From an uncultured Allomuricauda sp. (GTDB taxonomy: Bacteria > Bacteroidota > Bacteroidia > Flavobacteriales > Flavobacteriaceae): a DNA stretch of 64,000 nt. Position numbers and translations under genes: made by a program. The notes beneath the pieces are model-generated. The model worked only from the letters and a program-made list of their open reading frames with translations. It ran no database searches and was not told where the DNA came from. Shown here piece after piece: positions 26,133-34,866 of this stretch (its first letter is position 1; every line of letters starts with the position of its first letter). The DNA lies in the NCBI RefSeq assembly GCF_947499585.1, contig NZ_CANMOO010000002.1, positions 868,001-932,000 of the forward strand, given 5' to 3'.

Positions 26133-26623
26133 TATTCATCAATTATATGAACCAATTTGTTTTTAAAATTAGCAAAGTTGGAATTGGAATCTACTTTGGA
26201 AGATGCAACTGTCAATTTTTTTAAAATTTCTATAACCTCTTGTTCTGTTTTGGAAGAATGGTTTAAAAAAATAAAGCGTCCTACCTCATTATTATGCAGA
26301 TCCATCTTTCTCGCCAATTCTCGGTTTGGAAATGCTTTCTCATGCCAATCTGTGATCTTTTCTGACCAAGTAAGTGTAGCAGTTTCATTTTTGGTTAGAT
26401 TACTGCAATTTTTGGCAATCAAGTAATTCCAAAACGCATGTCTAAAAGCATTGGCCGGACCATTTTTATAATGCAAACGGCCATAATGTTGTGTTGATAT
26501 AGACATACATTTTTTTGTTGCGGACAGCGTGGGAAAAATAAACAAAGGAAATCGGAAACATAATTTCATCAAAACCCAGATGCTTTTTGAATCTAATCGT
26601 TTTAAAACTTTAATTAGATTCAT
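26132..26623 (-). CDS. DUF6973-like protein of unknown function
   Basis: About 163 residues if it starts at the ATG at 26623, which leaves four bases after the GNAT stop; an upstream in-frame ATG (26659) would overlap that gene. The core contains NGPANAFRHAFWNYLIAK and, after EKITDWHEKAFPN, the helix with MDLHNNEVGR, conserved His, Asn and Asp residues typical of DUF6973. A hydrophobic stretch near residues 15-35 may be a membrane anchor. Conserved polar residues hint at an enzyme, but none is known to me. Embedded in the hem operon. Confidence 0.75.
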   Translation of the reverse strand: MNLIKVLKRLDSKSIWVLMKLCFRFPLFIFPTLSATKKCMSISTQHYGRLHYKNGPANAFRHAFWNYLIAKNCSNLTKNETATLTWSEKITDWHEKAFPNRELARKMDLHNNEVGRFIFLNHSSKTEQEVIEILKKLTVASSKVDSNSNFANFKNKLVHIIDE

Positions 26624-26627
26624 GATT

Positions 26628-27176
26628 TCAAACTTGAGTTTTTGGATTATGGAGTTCATACAGTTGCATGTCTACAACTTCTCCGTTGCCAGTGGTGTGT
26701 TCTTTGGGGAGGGTACGCTTCCAAACAAATCCAATTTTATCTGCGATTCTTTTACTGGCCAAATTATCATGGTGCACTATGATTTGAAGTGTTTGCAATT
26801 CAACTTCATCAAAACACCATGGAATTAATTTTTGAATACTTTTCGTAATAATACCTTTGCCTTCGTATTGATAGCCTATGCAATAGGCCAATTCTCCTTG
26901 ATGCTTGATTTTTTGAAGCTCTTTTACATACACCAATCCAATTATAGTCCGATTTGTGTTCTCTTTTATGGTAAAGAGAAACTCCTTTTTGGTTATGAAC
27001 TCTTTAACCTTTTTTGCAACAAACAACTGCGCCAAAGTAGGTGTGAGGTTTTGCTGTAAAGTTTGAGGAAAATAAGCTTTGAGTCGTTCTGAATTTGAAA
27101 CCACAAAATCACAGAGTCTCCAAGCGTCTTTTTCTTGAATGGGGCTTATGCTGTAGTTTTCAAAGTCAATTTGCAT
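26628..27176 (-). CDS. GNAT family N-acetyltransferase
   Basis: A 182-residue acetyltransferase of the RimJ/RimL-like branch: acetyl-CoA loop in YQYEGKGIITKSIQKLI and the following NLASKRIADKIGF, plus ENTNRTIIGLVYV in the central sheet. Substrate unknown; relatives modify ribosomal-protein N-termini or small molecules. Start chosen at the ATG at 27176, two codons after an in-frame TTG. It lies 17 bp after hemE. Confidence 0.9.
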   Translation of the reverse strand: MQIDFENYSISPIQEKDAWRLCDFVVSNSERLKAYFPQTLQQNLTPTLAQLFVAKKVKEFITKKEFLFTIKENTNRTIIGLVYVKELQKIKHQGELAYCIGYQYEGKGIITKSIQKLIPWCFDEVELQTLQIIVHHDNLASKRIADKIGFVWKRTLPKEHTTGNGEVVDMQLYELHNPKTQV

Positions 27177-27193
27177 CTTCAATATCTAAAAAG

Positions 27194-28219
27194 CTAGTCA
27201 ACGTATTCTTTAACGGCATCTATAAATGCCCTTGCGTTTTCCACAGGTATGTGGGGAAGAATGCCATGTCCCAAGTTCACTACGTATCTGTCCTTGCCAA
27301 ATTCGCGAATCATTTGAGCTACCATTTTTTTGATTACTTCTGGCGGGGAAAGTAGTCGCGCAGGATCAAAATTACCCTGCAGTGTAATGTTTCCTCCAGT
27401 TAGGTAACGGGCATTTTGTGCGGAACATGTCCAATCTACACCTAGTGCAGAAGCACCAGATTGAGACATTTCTTTTAATGCAAACCAACAGCCTTTTCCA
27501 AAAACAATTACAGGCGCCTCATCTTTTAAGGCATCTACAATTTGCTGAATGTATTTCCAAGAAAATTCTTGGTAGTCTACTGGCGATAGCATTCCGCCCC
27601 AAGAATCAAAAATTTGTACGGCATTTACACCAGCCCTTACCTTGGCTTTTAGATAAGTAATAGTAGTGTCTGTTATTTTTTGAAGCAGTTGATGAGCGGC
27701 TTCAGGTTGTGTAAAACAAAATCCTCGGGCTTTGTCAAAACTTTTGCTGCCTTGGCCCTCAACACAATAACAAAGGATGGTCCAGGGAGATCCCGCAAAA
27801 CCAATTAAAGGAATTTCATCTGCCAATTTTTCCTTGGTCATGGTAATAGCATCAAGCACATACCCTAAAGATTCTTCAATATTTGGAATGAGGACCCTAT
27901 CTAAATCTTTGGCAGAACGAATGGGATTGGGCAGATATGGCCCAAAATTAGGTTTCATCTCTACTTCAATATTCATGGCTTGTGGAATAACCAGGATATC
28001 GCTGAACAAAATCGCTGCATCCATACCAAAACGTCTAATAGGCTGTACCGTTATTTCTGAAGCCAATTCTGGAGTTTGGCATCGGGTAAAGAAATCGTAC
28101 TTTTCTTTCAGTTCCATAAACTCTGGAAGATAACGACCAGCCTGGCGCATCATCCAAACGGGAGGTCTATCTACGGTTTCACCTTTTAAAGCTCTTAGAA
28201 ACAAGTCGTTTTTAATCAT
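27194..28219 (-). CDS. hemE: Uroporphyrinogen decarboxylase
   Basis: Decarboxylates the four acetate side chains of uroporphyrinogen III to give coproporphyrinogen III. The N-terminal signature [15 protein letters not shown] with its substrate-binding Arg residues and the GFAGSPWT block are present; length 341 is normal. It overlaps hemD by 8 bp, so translation is probably coupled. Confidence 0.97.
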   Translation of the reverse strand: MIKNDLFLRALKGETVDRPPVWMMRQAGRYLPEFMELKEKYDFFTRCQTPELASEITVQPIRRFGMDAAILFSDILVIPQAMNIEVEMKPNFGPYLPNPIRSAKDLDRVLIPNIEESLGYVLDAITMTKEKLADEIPLIGFAGSPWTILCYCVEGQGSKSFDKARGFCFTQPEAAHQLLQKITDTTITYLKAKVRAGVNAVQIFDSWGGMLSPVDYQEFSWKYIQQIVDALKDEAPVIVFGKGCWFALKEMSQSGASALGVDWTCSAQNARYLTGGNITLQGNFDPARLLSPPEVIKKMVAQMIREFGKDRYVVNLGHGILPHIPVENARAFIDAVKEYVD

Positions 28220-28877
28220 TTTTCTTAAAGTATTTTATAGCTTGAACCAACACATTTTCTATAGTTGGCTTGTTAGCGATTATAATTTGGTCCGTGTGTT
28301 TTTTGGCTTCAGTTTGAGTGGTATTACCAATGCAGAATGCTAAACTTTTTGAAATAGAATTTTCTTGGATATAACTTTTTATGCCACTTGGGCTAAAGAA
28401 AAGGATTCCATCAAAAGTACGATTGAACTTTTTTGGAATTAAATGAGTTCGATAAGCTTCCATTTCAACATACCGAACGTTATTTTTTGACAGTATTTTT
28501 GGTAATTCTTCCCTTCTCCAATTTCCGCATAGAAACAAAAAAGCTTCGTTCTGATGGTTTTTTGCTATAAAATCAGCTAAATCTGAAGCATTTTGAGTTA
28601 TTTTCATCACTTTTATGCCATTTTCTTCTAAAAGTGCTTGTGTCTTTTCACCTACACAGAAAGCTTTATAATCAGAGAGGTCTACCTTTTTAGAATGCTT
28701 TAAAAAAGCTTTAACGGCATTTTTACTTGTGAAAATATAGTTTTGGTAGTCAAGTGGAAGGGTAATATCCAGAAACTCAATACGCAACGCATTGTACTCA
28801 ACCAAACCTATTCCAGAGTTTAAGAACAATTCCTTTTGTGAAGGTGAAAGTATTTTAGTGGAGAGCACTGTTTTCAT
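28212..28877 (-). CDS. hemD: Uroporphyrinogen-III synthase
   Basis: Closes and inverts ring D of hydroxymethylbilane to form uroporphyrinogen III. HemD is poorly conserved; here the two-domain pattern with [25 protein letters not shown] and [10 protein letters not shown] is visible and context is decisive. A GTG at 28907 is in frame, but the ATG at 28877 ([10 protein letters not shown]) gives the usual start and overlaps hemC by 23 bp. About 221 residues. Confidence 0.9.
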   Translation of the reverse strand: MKTVLSTKILSPSQKELFLNSGIGLVEYNALRIEFLDITLPLDYQNYIFTSKNAVKAFLKHSKKVDLSDYKAFCVGEKTQALLEENGIKVMKITQNASDLADFIAKNHQNEAFLFLCGNWRREELPKILSKNNVRYVEMEAYRTHLIPKKFNRTFDGILFFSPSGIKSYIQENSISKSLAFCIGNTTQTEAKKHTDQIIIANKPTIENVLVQAIKYFKKND

Positions 28878-29781
28878 TTCTGATACTTTCCATGAGTTTA
28901 TCTCCACCCTTGTTTAAAATTTCTTGTGCACATATTGCTCCAAGCCCTTTGGCGGAGTTAATAGGAATGGTTTTTTCAATTTCAATTTTTTGTCTTCCGT
29001 CCAATGAGAACACAGCTCCTATAAAATGAATCGATTGATTTTTTATTTGTGCCAAAGCCCCAATGGGAGCAGTACAGCCCCCTTCTAGAGTTCTTAAAAA
29101 CTCACGTTCAATGGTTGTTGTTATTTCTGAATCTTGGTGATTGAGTTTTTGAGAAACTTCTCTAGAAAACACATCATTTTCCAATGCAACTACAAGCATT
29201 GCTCCTTGTGCAGGAGCTGGAACCATCCAATCCAATGATATGGCATCTTTTGGCAATAACTTTATTCGCTCCAATCCTGCCTGCGCAAAAATGGCACCGT
29301 TCCAGTCATTTTCAATCAGTTTTAGCAGTCTAGAGTTAACATTGCCCCGCAAGTCCACTACTTTGTGGTGAGGATATTTATGTAACCATTGTGCTTTTCT
29401 TCGCAAACTACCTGTGGCAATTGTTGCTGTATTTTCAGATTCTAAAACCCCCATCCCCTTGTGGACCAATATGTCACTGGTAACAGCACGCTCCAAAACG
29501 GCGGTTTGAATGATTCCCTGTGGTAATTGGGTTGGCACATCTTTCATGGAATGCACTGCAATATCAATCTGACCTTTTAATAATGCAACATCCAATGTTT
29601 TAGTGAAAATTCCCGTAATCCCAAGTTCGTAAAGTGGTTTGTCCAAAACTTGGTCTCCAGTAGACTTAATGGGAACTAATATTGTGTCAAAGCCCAGTGC
29701 CTCAATTTGTTGTTGTACAGTTGTTGCCTGCCACAATGCCAATTCGCTATCGCGGGTTCCGATTCTTATGATTTTGCTCAT
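28855..29781 (-). CDS. hemC: Porphobilinogen deaminase (hydroxymethylbilane synthase)
   Basis: Polymerises four porphobilinogens into hydroxymethylbilane. Starts MSKIIRIGTRDSELALWQA; the dipyrromethane-cofactor cysteine is C236 in LEGGCTAPIGA; DLRGNVNSRL and AGLERI blocks are intact. Its ATG overlaps the TGA of hemA by four bases (ATGA). 308 residues, full length. Confidence 0.97.
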   Translation of the reverse strand: MSKIIRIGTRDSELALWQATTVQQQIEALGFDTILVPIKSTGDQVLDKPLYELGITGIFTKTLDVALLKGQIDIAVHSMKDVPTQLPQGIIQTAVLERAVTSDILVHKGMGVLESENTATIATGSLRRKAQWLHKYPHHKVVDLRGNVNSRLLKLIENDWNGAIFAQAGLERIKLLPKDAISLDWMVPAPAQGAMLVVALENDVFSREVSQKLNHQDSEITTTIEREFLRTLEGGCTAPIGALAQIKNQSIHFIGAVFSLDGRQKIEIEKTIPINSAKGLGAICAQEILNKGGDKLMESIRNENSALH

Positions 29782-31034
29782 TTTGAATCAATTTCTAACT
29801 GAAATACTTTTTGAATAAGTTCTAAACTATCTTCTGTATCAACGTCTGAACTTTTCAAATGGTTGGCAAACTGCTTTGTGATTTTTTGAATAATTCGTTC
29901 TGAGATAATCTCAGCTTGATCTTGGTTAAAATCAGATAGTTTTTTGGAATGAAAGTCAATTTCTTCCGCTTTCATCGTTTTAAGCTTTTCTTTGAGGGCA
30001 TTAATAACAGGCGCAAATTTTCTGGTTTCCAACCATTTTAAAAACTCTTTTCTTACCTGCTCAATTATTGTTTCCGCTTTAGGGACAAATTCTTTTCTTT
30101 TGGTTAAGGTATCATCGGTAATTTGAGAAAGTTGGTCCAAATGCACCAAGGATACATTGTCTAATTCCAGAACATCGTCCGATACGTTTTTTGGAACGGA
30201 AAGGTCCAAAATCAGCAGTGGTTTTTTAGGGTAGATCAATGCTTTTGAAATTGTGGGTAATTGAGCTCCTGTAGCAACCACAAGAATATCAGCTTTTCTA
30301 ATTTCCGTCTGTAGATCACCGTAATCTTTTACCGTCAAATCAAATTTCCCCGCTATGGCTTCAGCTTTTTCGCGAGTTCTATTAATTAAGGTAATATGAG
30401 AGTTATTAGAATGCTTGATAAGATTTTCGCAAGTGTTCCTTCCTATTTTTCCCGTACCGAAAAGTAAAATGTTCTTTTCAGATATATCTGAAATTGTACT
30501 TAAAATATACTTTACGGAGGCAAAAGCAACAGATGTGGCCCCTGAGGATAATTCCGTTTCATTTTTAATGCGTTTGCTTGCTTGGATTACAGCGTTGCAT
30601 AGGCGTTCTATGAACGGATTTGCCATGTCCTGCTTTTTGGAACGATAAAAACCTTGTTTGATTTGACTGATGATTTCGAAATCGCCCAAAATTTGACTGT
30701 CCAAACCAGTACCCACTTTAAACATATGTGAGATTGCATCATGGTTTTTATAAACGTAAGCAACCTCTTGAAACTCCTCCATATTCCCAGGGGTATGATC
30801 ACAAAGCAATTTAATAAGTTGAAAGGGGTGTTGTGCAAAACCATACAGCTCAGTCCGGTTACATGTAGAGATTGCCAAAAGACCATCTATACCCTGCTCC
30901 TTAGCTTGGACCATAATGCGGTCTATCGCTGGAACATCTAGACTGAACTTTCCTCTTACTTCGGCCTCTGCTTTTTTATAGCTTAAGCCAATGGCGTAAA
31001 AAGAATTATGTTTTGAAATGTGGTAACTCCTCAT
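29778..31034 (-). CDS. hemA: Glutamyl-tRNA reductase
   Basis: First committed enzyme of C5-pathway haem synthesis, reducing Glu-tRNA to glutamate-1-semialdehyde. Catalytic C58 in STCNRTELYG, NADPH-binding GTGKIGRNTC, and C-terminal dimerisation helices are present. The frame is open 32 codons further upstream, but the ATG at 31034 (MRSYHISKHNSFYAIGLSY) fits the family; 418 residues. First gene of the long minus-strand hem unit. hemL, needed for the next step, is not in the window. Confidence 0.96.
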   Translation of the reverse strand: MRSYHISKHNSFYAIGLSYKKAEAEVRGKFSLDVPAIDRIMVQAKEQGIDGLLAISTCNRTELYGFAQHPFQLIKLLCDHTPGNMEEFQEVAYVYKNHDAISHMFKVGTGLDSQILGDFEIISQIKQGFYRSKKQDMANPFIERLCNAVIQASKRIKNETELSSGATSVAFASVKYILSTISDISEKNILLFGTGKIGRNTCENLIKHSNNSHITLINRTREKAEAIAGKFDLTVKDYGDLQTEIRKADILVVATGAQLPTISKALIYPKKPLLILDLSVPKNVSDDVLELDNVSLVHLDQLSQITDDTLTKRKEFVPKAETIIEQVRKEFLKWLETRKFAPVINALKEKLKTMKAEEIDFHSKKLSDFNQDQAEIISERIIQKITKQFANHLKSSDVDTEDSLELIQKVFQLEIDSK

Positions 31035-31168
31035 AAAGGATAAAATCGCGTCACAAAAATAAGGGCACTGTATTTTAAAAAATAACGCTAGCGGAACTAT
31101 AAATAACAGCCTTTGCACAATTATGGGCACTTTTCGGCTAAATACTTCAAAAACACTGCTTTTATTGG

Positions 31169-31176
31169 TAAATTTG
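31169..31176 (+). promoter_or_regulatory. Predicted -7 box of the divergent araC-type gene
   Basis: TAAATTTG matches TAnnTTTG, 66 bp before the regulator start. The predicted start site, about 31182, falls just before the 19-bp palindrome at 31191-31209. The TTG box is weak. Confidence 0.35.
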
Positions 31177-31190
31177 AATTAACAAAAACA

Positions 31191-31209
31191 ATTTAGAGTC
31201 ATTCTAAAT
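31191..31209. promoter_or_regulatory. 19-bp palindrome between hemA and araC-type regulator
   Basis: ATTTAGAGTCATTCTAAAT: perfect 7-bp arms (ATTTAGA / TCTAAAT) around GTCAT. It resembles operator patterns of the Fur superfamily, especially the TTTAGAA-N3-TTCTAAA motif described for Irr in alphaproteobacteria (13 of 14 positions). It lies between divergent hemA and the AraC-type gene, 33 bp before the latter, a good place for iron- or haem-responsive control. The binding protein is unknown here. Confidence 0.5.
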
Positions 31210-31242
31210 AGGATTAATTGCTTAAAAAAACAGCATTTAGCA

Positions 31243-32121
31243 ATGGAAAATGTCGCCAAAGGTTCTTATGAGGAAATTTTAATTGAGGATGGGTTTTATA
31301 TACTTAAAATTCAGAACGATACGGAAGAAATTAATGTAATTGAACGTGAAATAGACAGCTCATTTATTCAGTTTCATTTTTGTTTAAAGGGAGGTTCCAG
31401 GTTTAATTTTAATGATGGACATTATACGTTAGAAGTATCAGAAGAGAATTCCCTTTTGCTGTACAATACACAAAAGGACCTGCCTTTAAATTTGAATATT
31501 TCTCCCAATACTTGGTTGTTATCGGTTATCATGACCATAAGAAAGTTTCATTCCCTTTTTTCCAATGAGGCCAATTACATTCCATTTTTGAGTGAAGACA
31601 ATAAAGAAAAGAAATACTATTCCCAAGAAGTTGTTTCCCCTGCAATTGCAGTGGTATTAAGTCAATTGATGAACTATAATCTTCACCCATCCATTAAAGA
31701 ATTGTATGTGAGGGGAAAAGTATATGAACTCATTTCGTTGTATTTCAATAAAACCAAGGATGCAGATTTGGAACAATGCCCTTTCTTGGCAGATGAGGAC
31801 AATGTACGCCGTATAAAAATGGCCAAGGAAATTATGATTTCCAGAATGGTGGAGCCACCAACATTAAATGAACTTTCAAAAGAAATTGGGTTAAGTTTGA
31901 AGAAACTGAAAGAGGGGTTCAAACAGATTTATGGCGATTCAGTGTATGGCTTTTTGTTTGACTATAAGATGGAATACGCACGAAAAATGCTCGAAACGGG
32001 AAGTCATAACGTAAATGAGGTTGGTCTTAGGGTAGGCTATAGCACCGCCAGTCATTTTATTGCCTCTTTCAAAAAGAAATATGGAACAACACCAAAAAAA
32101 TATTTAACTTCAAATGTTTAA
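31243..32121 (+). CDS. AraC family transcriptional regulator next to hem operon
   Basis: A 292-residue cytoplasmic regulator: an N-terminal cupin-like sensing region (about 1-170) and a C-terminal AraC DNA-binding domain (about 190-292) with two helix-turn-helix units, the second in GLRVGYSTASHFIASFKKKYGTTPKKYL. It is transcribed away from hemA and shares a 208-bp intergenic region containing a palindrome, so it may control haem genes, its own gene or both. An eight-base overlap with the ThuA frame is possible downstream. The ligand is unknown. Confidence 0.92.
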   Translation: MENVAKGSYEEILIEDGFYILKIQNDTEEINVIEREIDSSFIQFHFCLKGGSRFNFNDGHYTLEVSEENSLLLYNTQKDLPLNLNISPNTWLLSVIMTIRKFHSLFSNEANYIPFLSEDNKEKKYYSQEVVSPAIAVVLSQLMNYNLHPSIKELYVRGKVYELISLYFNKTKDADLEQCPFLADEDNVRRIKMAKEIMISRMVEPPTLNELSKEIGLSLKKLKEGFKQIYGDSVYGFLFDYKMEYARKMLETGSHNVNEVGLRVGYSTASHFIASFKKKYGTTPKKYLTSNV

Positions 32122-32131
32122 AAACCTTTTG

Positions 32132-32881
32132 ATGAAACCTATTAGATTATTCTTATTTGCCCTTTGTTCAACACTATTTATTAATGCCCAAGATGACTCA
32201 AAAGCAGAGGATACCCCAAAGACCCCAGAGCTGGTTTTAATTTTTAGTAAGACTACTGGTTATCGGCATGAATCCATTGAAAAAGGAGTTCGTACGCTAA
32301 GACAATTAGGCAGGGAGAATGGTTTTATTGTACTGCAAACAGAAACATCTTCAGATTTTAATCCCCAAAACTTGAAAAATTACAAATTAGTGGTTTTCCT
32401 TAGTACTACATTGGAGGTTTTGAATGATAGCCAGCAAGCGGCCTTTGAAAATTATATTAAAGGTAGGGGAAGCTTTCTAGGGATTCACGCTGCCGCAGAT
32501 ACAGAATATGATTGGACGTGGTATGGCAAATTGGTTGGAGGTTATTTTGATAGCCATCCTCCTGGTGTTCATGAAGCCAAAATAGAAGTGGTGGATAAAG
32601 AACATAGTTCTACTGTCCATCTTTCTGATTCTTGGATGCGCACTGATGAATGGTATAATTACAAAAACTTAAACCCCAATGTTTCTGTCTTACTCAATCT
32701 AGATGAAAAAACTTATAAGGGAGGAACTAATGGCGAAAACCATCCTATAGCTTGGTATCATGAATTTGATGGCGGAAGAGCTTTTTATACTGGAGGAGGC
32801 CACACAGAAACTTCTTTTGATGAGCCTGATTTTAGACAACATCTACTAGGTGGTATTGAATGGTGCTTAGGGAGAAAGTAG
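32132..32881 (+). CDS. Exported ThuA domain protein
   Basis: A 249-residue exported protein (signal peptide ending LFINAQ, about residue 20) of the ThuA family, which has a glutamine-amidotransferase-like fold. Motifs: LIFSKTTGYRHESIEKG at the start, the nucleophile-elbow-like FLGIHAAADT, and a C-terminal HPIAWYHEFDGGRAFYTGGGHT. ThuA proteins occur with sugar metabolism, but their reaction is uncertain. An in-frame ATG at 32114 overlaps the regulator's stop; the ATG at 32132 gives the better signal peptide. Likely co-transcribed with the AraC gene. Confidence 0.88.
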   Translation: MKPIRLFLFALCSTLFINAQDDSKAEDTPKTPELVLIFSKTTGYRHESIEKGVRTLRQLGRENGFIVLQTETSSDFNPQNLKNYKLVVFLSTTLEVLNDSQQAAFENYIKGRGSFLGIHAAADTEYDWTWYGKLVGGYFDSHPPGVHEAKIEVVDKEHSSTVHLSDSWMRTDEWYNYKNLNPNVSVLLNLDEKTYKGGTNGENHPIAWYHEFDGGRAFYTGGGHTETSFDEPDFRQHLLGGIEWCLGRK

Positions 32882-33712
32882 ATTAGGTCTTGCCACAATG
32901 ATACCAATATTACTTTTGATTTTTTTCAAATAATCAACTAAAGGTTCTTCGGTAATTCTAACAGATCCAGAACTGGAAGCATGAAGTAGATGTATTCTTC
33001 CGTTTTGTTTAATGGCAAATCCAGTATGGGTTACATCCAACCCCTTAATAGATGTGGCCAGTGCAATAATATCTCCAGATTGAATCAAATGCTCCTTACT
33101 TTCAATCTTATCTTGAGGCAGGATACAAAGGCTTTCTTTGGCAAGTTCTACCTCAACAGCTTGAATGGCCGCATAGTTTTTGTCTTCTTCCAAAAAAGGA
33201 TACAATGCTCTATGAGTGCCCATAAAGTTGATGGATTTATTCATCTCAATCCCATCCAAACTAACAGTGATATCTTGAATCAGTCCCTTACTCTCATTGT
33301 TTCTTATCCATTCTGTAAAGTAGTGTAAACGAGAAGGGTAACCGTATAACACACCATTTCTATACCGAATGGTTTTTAAATTTTCTGTAAAACTTGGAAA
33401 GTCGGTTTGATTATTTTGGAACATTAGACCAAAGGCCAAAACATTTTCAACATAGGTCGTACAATCTAGACCTCTTAAGTTGACGACCAGAGTTTCAGTG
33501 TCTCCAATTTCCAAGGTTTTTTCTACGTATGGAGTGCCTAAAAATGATTTGCCAATGTCCACAACAGAATCGCCATACGAACCTCCTTCAATTCCTTTGA
33601 GCCCTTCCAACTTTGAATAAAACAGAGTGGAATCCATTGGAGAGTAGGTGATTTGAGCATTCAACGTTGATGTAAAAACTATAATGAGATAAAATGCAGC
33701 CTTGCGTAACAT
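32867..33712 (-). CDS. DUF1460 family exported amidase-like protein
   Basis: A 281-residue exported protein (signal peptide ending TLNAQ near 20). DUF1460 proteins have an NlpC/P60-like cysteine-peptidase fold; here the candidate nucleophile is in RGLDCTTYVENVLA, with a His in DVTHTGFAI further on. The likely role is peptidoglycan peptide or amide cleavage in the periplasm. An upstream TTG adds seven residues; the ATG at 33712 is preferred. Its 3' end overlaps the ThuA stop region by 15 bp on the opposite strand. Confidence 0.85.
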   Translation of the reverse strand: MLRKAAFYLIIVFTSTLNAQITYSPMDSTLFYSKLEGLKGIEGGSYGDSVVDIGKSFLGTPYVEKTLEIGDTETLVVNLRGLDCTTYVENVLAFGLMFQNNQTDFPSFTENLKTIRYRNGVLYGYPSRLHYFTEWIRNNESKGLIQDITVSLDGIEMNKSINFMGTHRALYPFLEEDKNYAAIQAVEVELAKESLCILPQDKIESKEHLIQSGDIIALATSIKGLDVTHTGFAIKQNGRIHLLHASSSGSVRITEEPLVDYLKKIKSNIGIIVARPNLLSP

Positions 33713-33834
33713 AGACAAGTTTAGGTTTACCAAACTAAATTAGGATTATCTATGGAATTATAAGGAAACAAATTGATAGAATCAAATGTTAAATCATCTT
33801 CAAGTAGTATTTTTACTGCTCTTAACAAATTGCT

Positions 33835-34866
33835 ATGAAAGGAGTGTTATTGGTTAATTTGGGGTCTCCAGATAACCCAACTGCAAAAGACGTAAAGCCT
33901 TATTTGGATGAATTTTTGATGGATGAACGAGTCATTGATGTTCCCAACTGGTTGCGAAATATCATTGTTAGAGGAATCATATTACAGACGCGCCCAAAAA
34001 AATCAGCGGAAGCTTATTCCAAAATTTGGTGGAAAGAAGGTTCTCCATTAATTGTCATCTCAGAACGATTTGCTGAAAAGGTAAAGCACCAGACAGAAAT
34101 GCCCGTTGCCCTTGGTATGCGTTATGGTTCAATGACTATCAAAAATGCGTTACAAGAATTAAAAGATAAAGGCGTGGATGAGGTACTGTTGGTTCCCCTA
34201 TATCCACAATATGCCATGAGTTCTTTTGAAACCGTTGTGGTAAAAACCATGGAGGTGCAAACTGCACATTTTCCAGAAATGAAAATTACTACGCTACCTG
34301 CATTTTATAACAATCCCGATTATATTCAGGTGCTTTCAAAAAGTATTGAAAGAGGACTTGAAGAGTTCGACTATGACCACATCCTGTTTTCGTATCATGG
34401 TATCCCGGAACGTCATATTCGAAAATCGGATCCAACAAAATTCCACTGTAAAATAGATGGAAGCTGTTGTCAAACAAATTCTGTGGCGCACCATACATGC
34501 TATCGTCACCAATGTTTTGACACTACTGAAAAAGTAAAAACTTTTTTAGGATTGCCAGAAGATAAAACCAGTATTTCTTTTCAATCTAGGTTGCCCAATG
34601 ATCCATGGTTAAAACCCTTCACCGACTTTGAATTTGAACGTTTGGCAAAAGAAGGAAAAACAAAATTGGCAGTGATTACTCCAGCATTTGTCTCTGATTG
34701 TTTGGAGACGTTGGAAGAAATTGCAATGGAAGGAAAGGACCAATTTATGGAAGCCGGTGGTGAATCTTATATTCACATACCTTGTCTAAATGATAATGAG
34801 GAATGGGTGGAGCTAATGGCCAAATGGGTCAATGATTGGCAGTCCAAAGAAACCCTGCCCGTGTAG
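33835..34866 (+). CDS. hemH: Ferrochelatase
   Basis: Inserts Fe2+ into protoporphyrin IX to make protohaem. Start MKGVLLVNLGSPDNP, metal-site His in FSYHGIPERHI, and the conserved ITPAFVSDCLETLEE near the C-terminus are all present; 343 residues. Cysteines in DGSCC and after it may be ligands of a [2Fe-2S] cluster found in some ferrochelatases, but this is uncertain. It is on the plus strand, 2.8 kb from hemA, and its TAG abuts the ATG of the MATE gene. Confidence 0.97.
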   Translation: MKGVLLVNLGSPDNPTAKDVKPYLDEFLMDERVIDVPNWLRNIIVRGIILQTRPKKSAEAYSKIWWKEGSPLIVISERFAEKVKHQTEMPVALGMRYGSMTIKNALQELKDKGVDEVLLVPLYPQYAMSSFETVVVKTMEVQTAHFPEMKITTLPAFYNNPDYIQVLSKSIERGLEEFDYDHILFSYHGIPERHIRKSDPTKFHCKIDGSCCQTNSVAHHTCYRHQCFDTTEKVKTFLGLPEDKTSISFQSRLPNDPWLKPFTDFEFERLAKEGKTKLAVITPAFVSDCLETLEEIAMEGKDQFMEAGGESYIHIPCLNDNEEWVELMAKWVNDWQSKETLPV

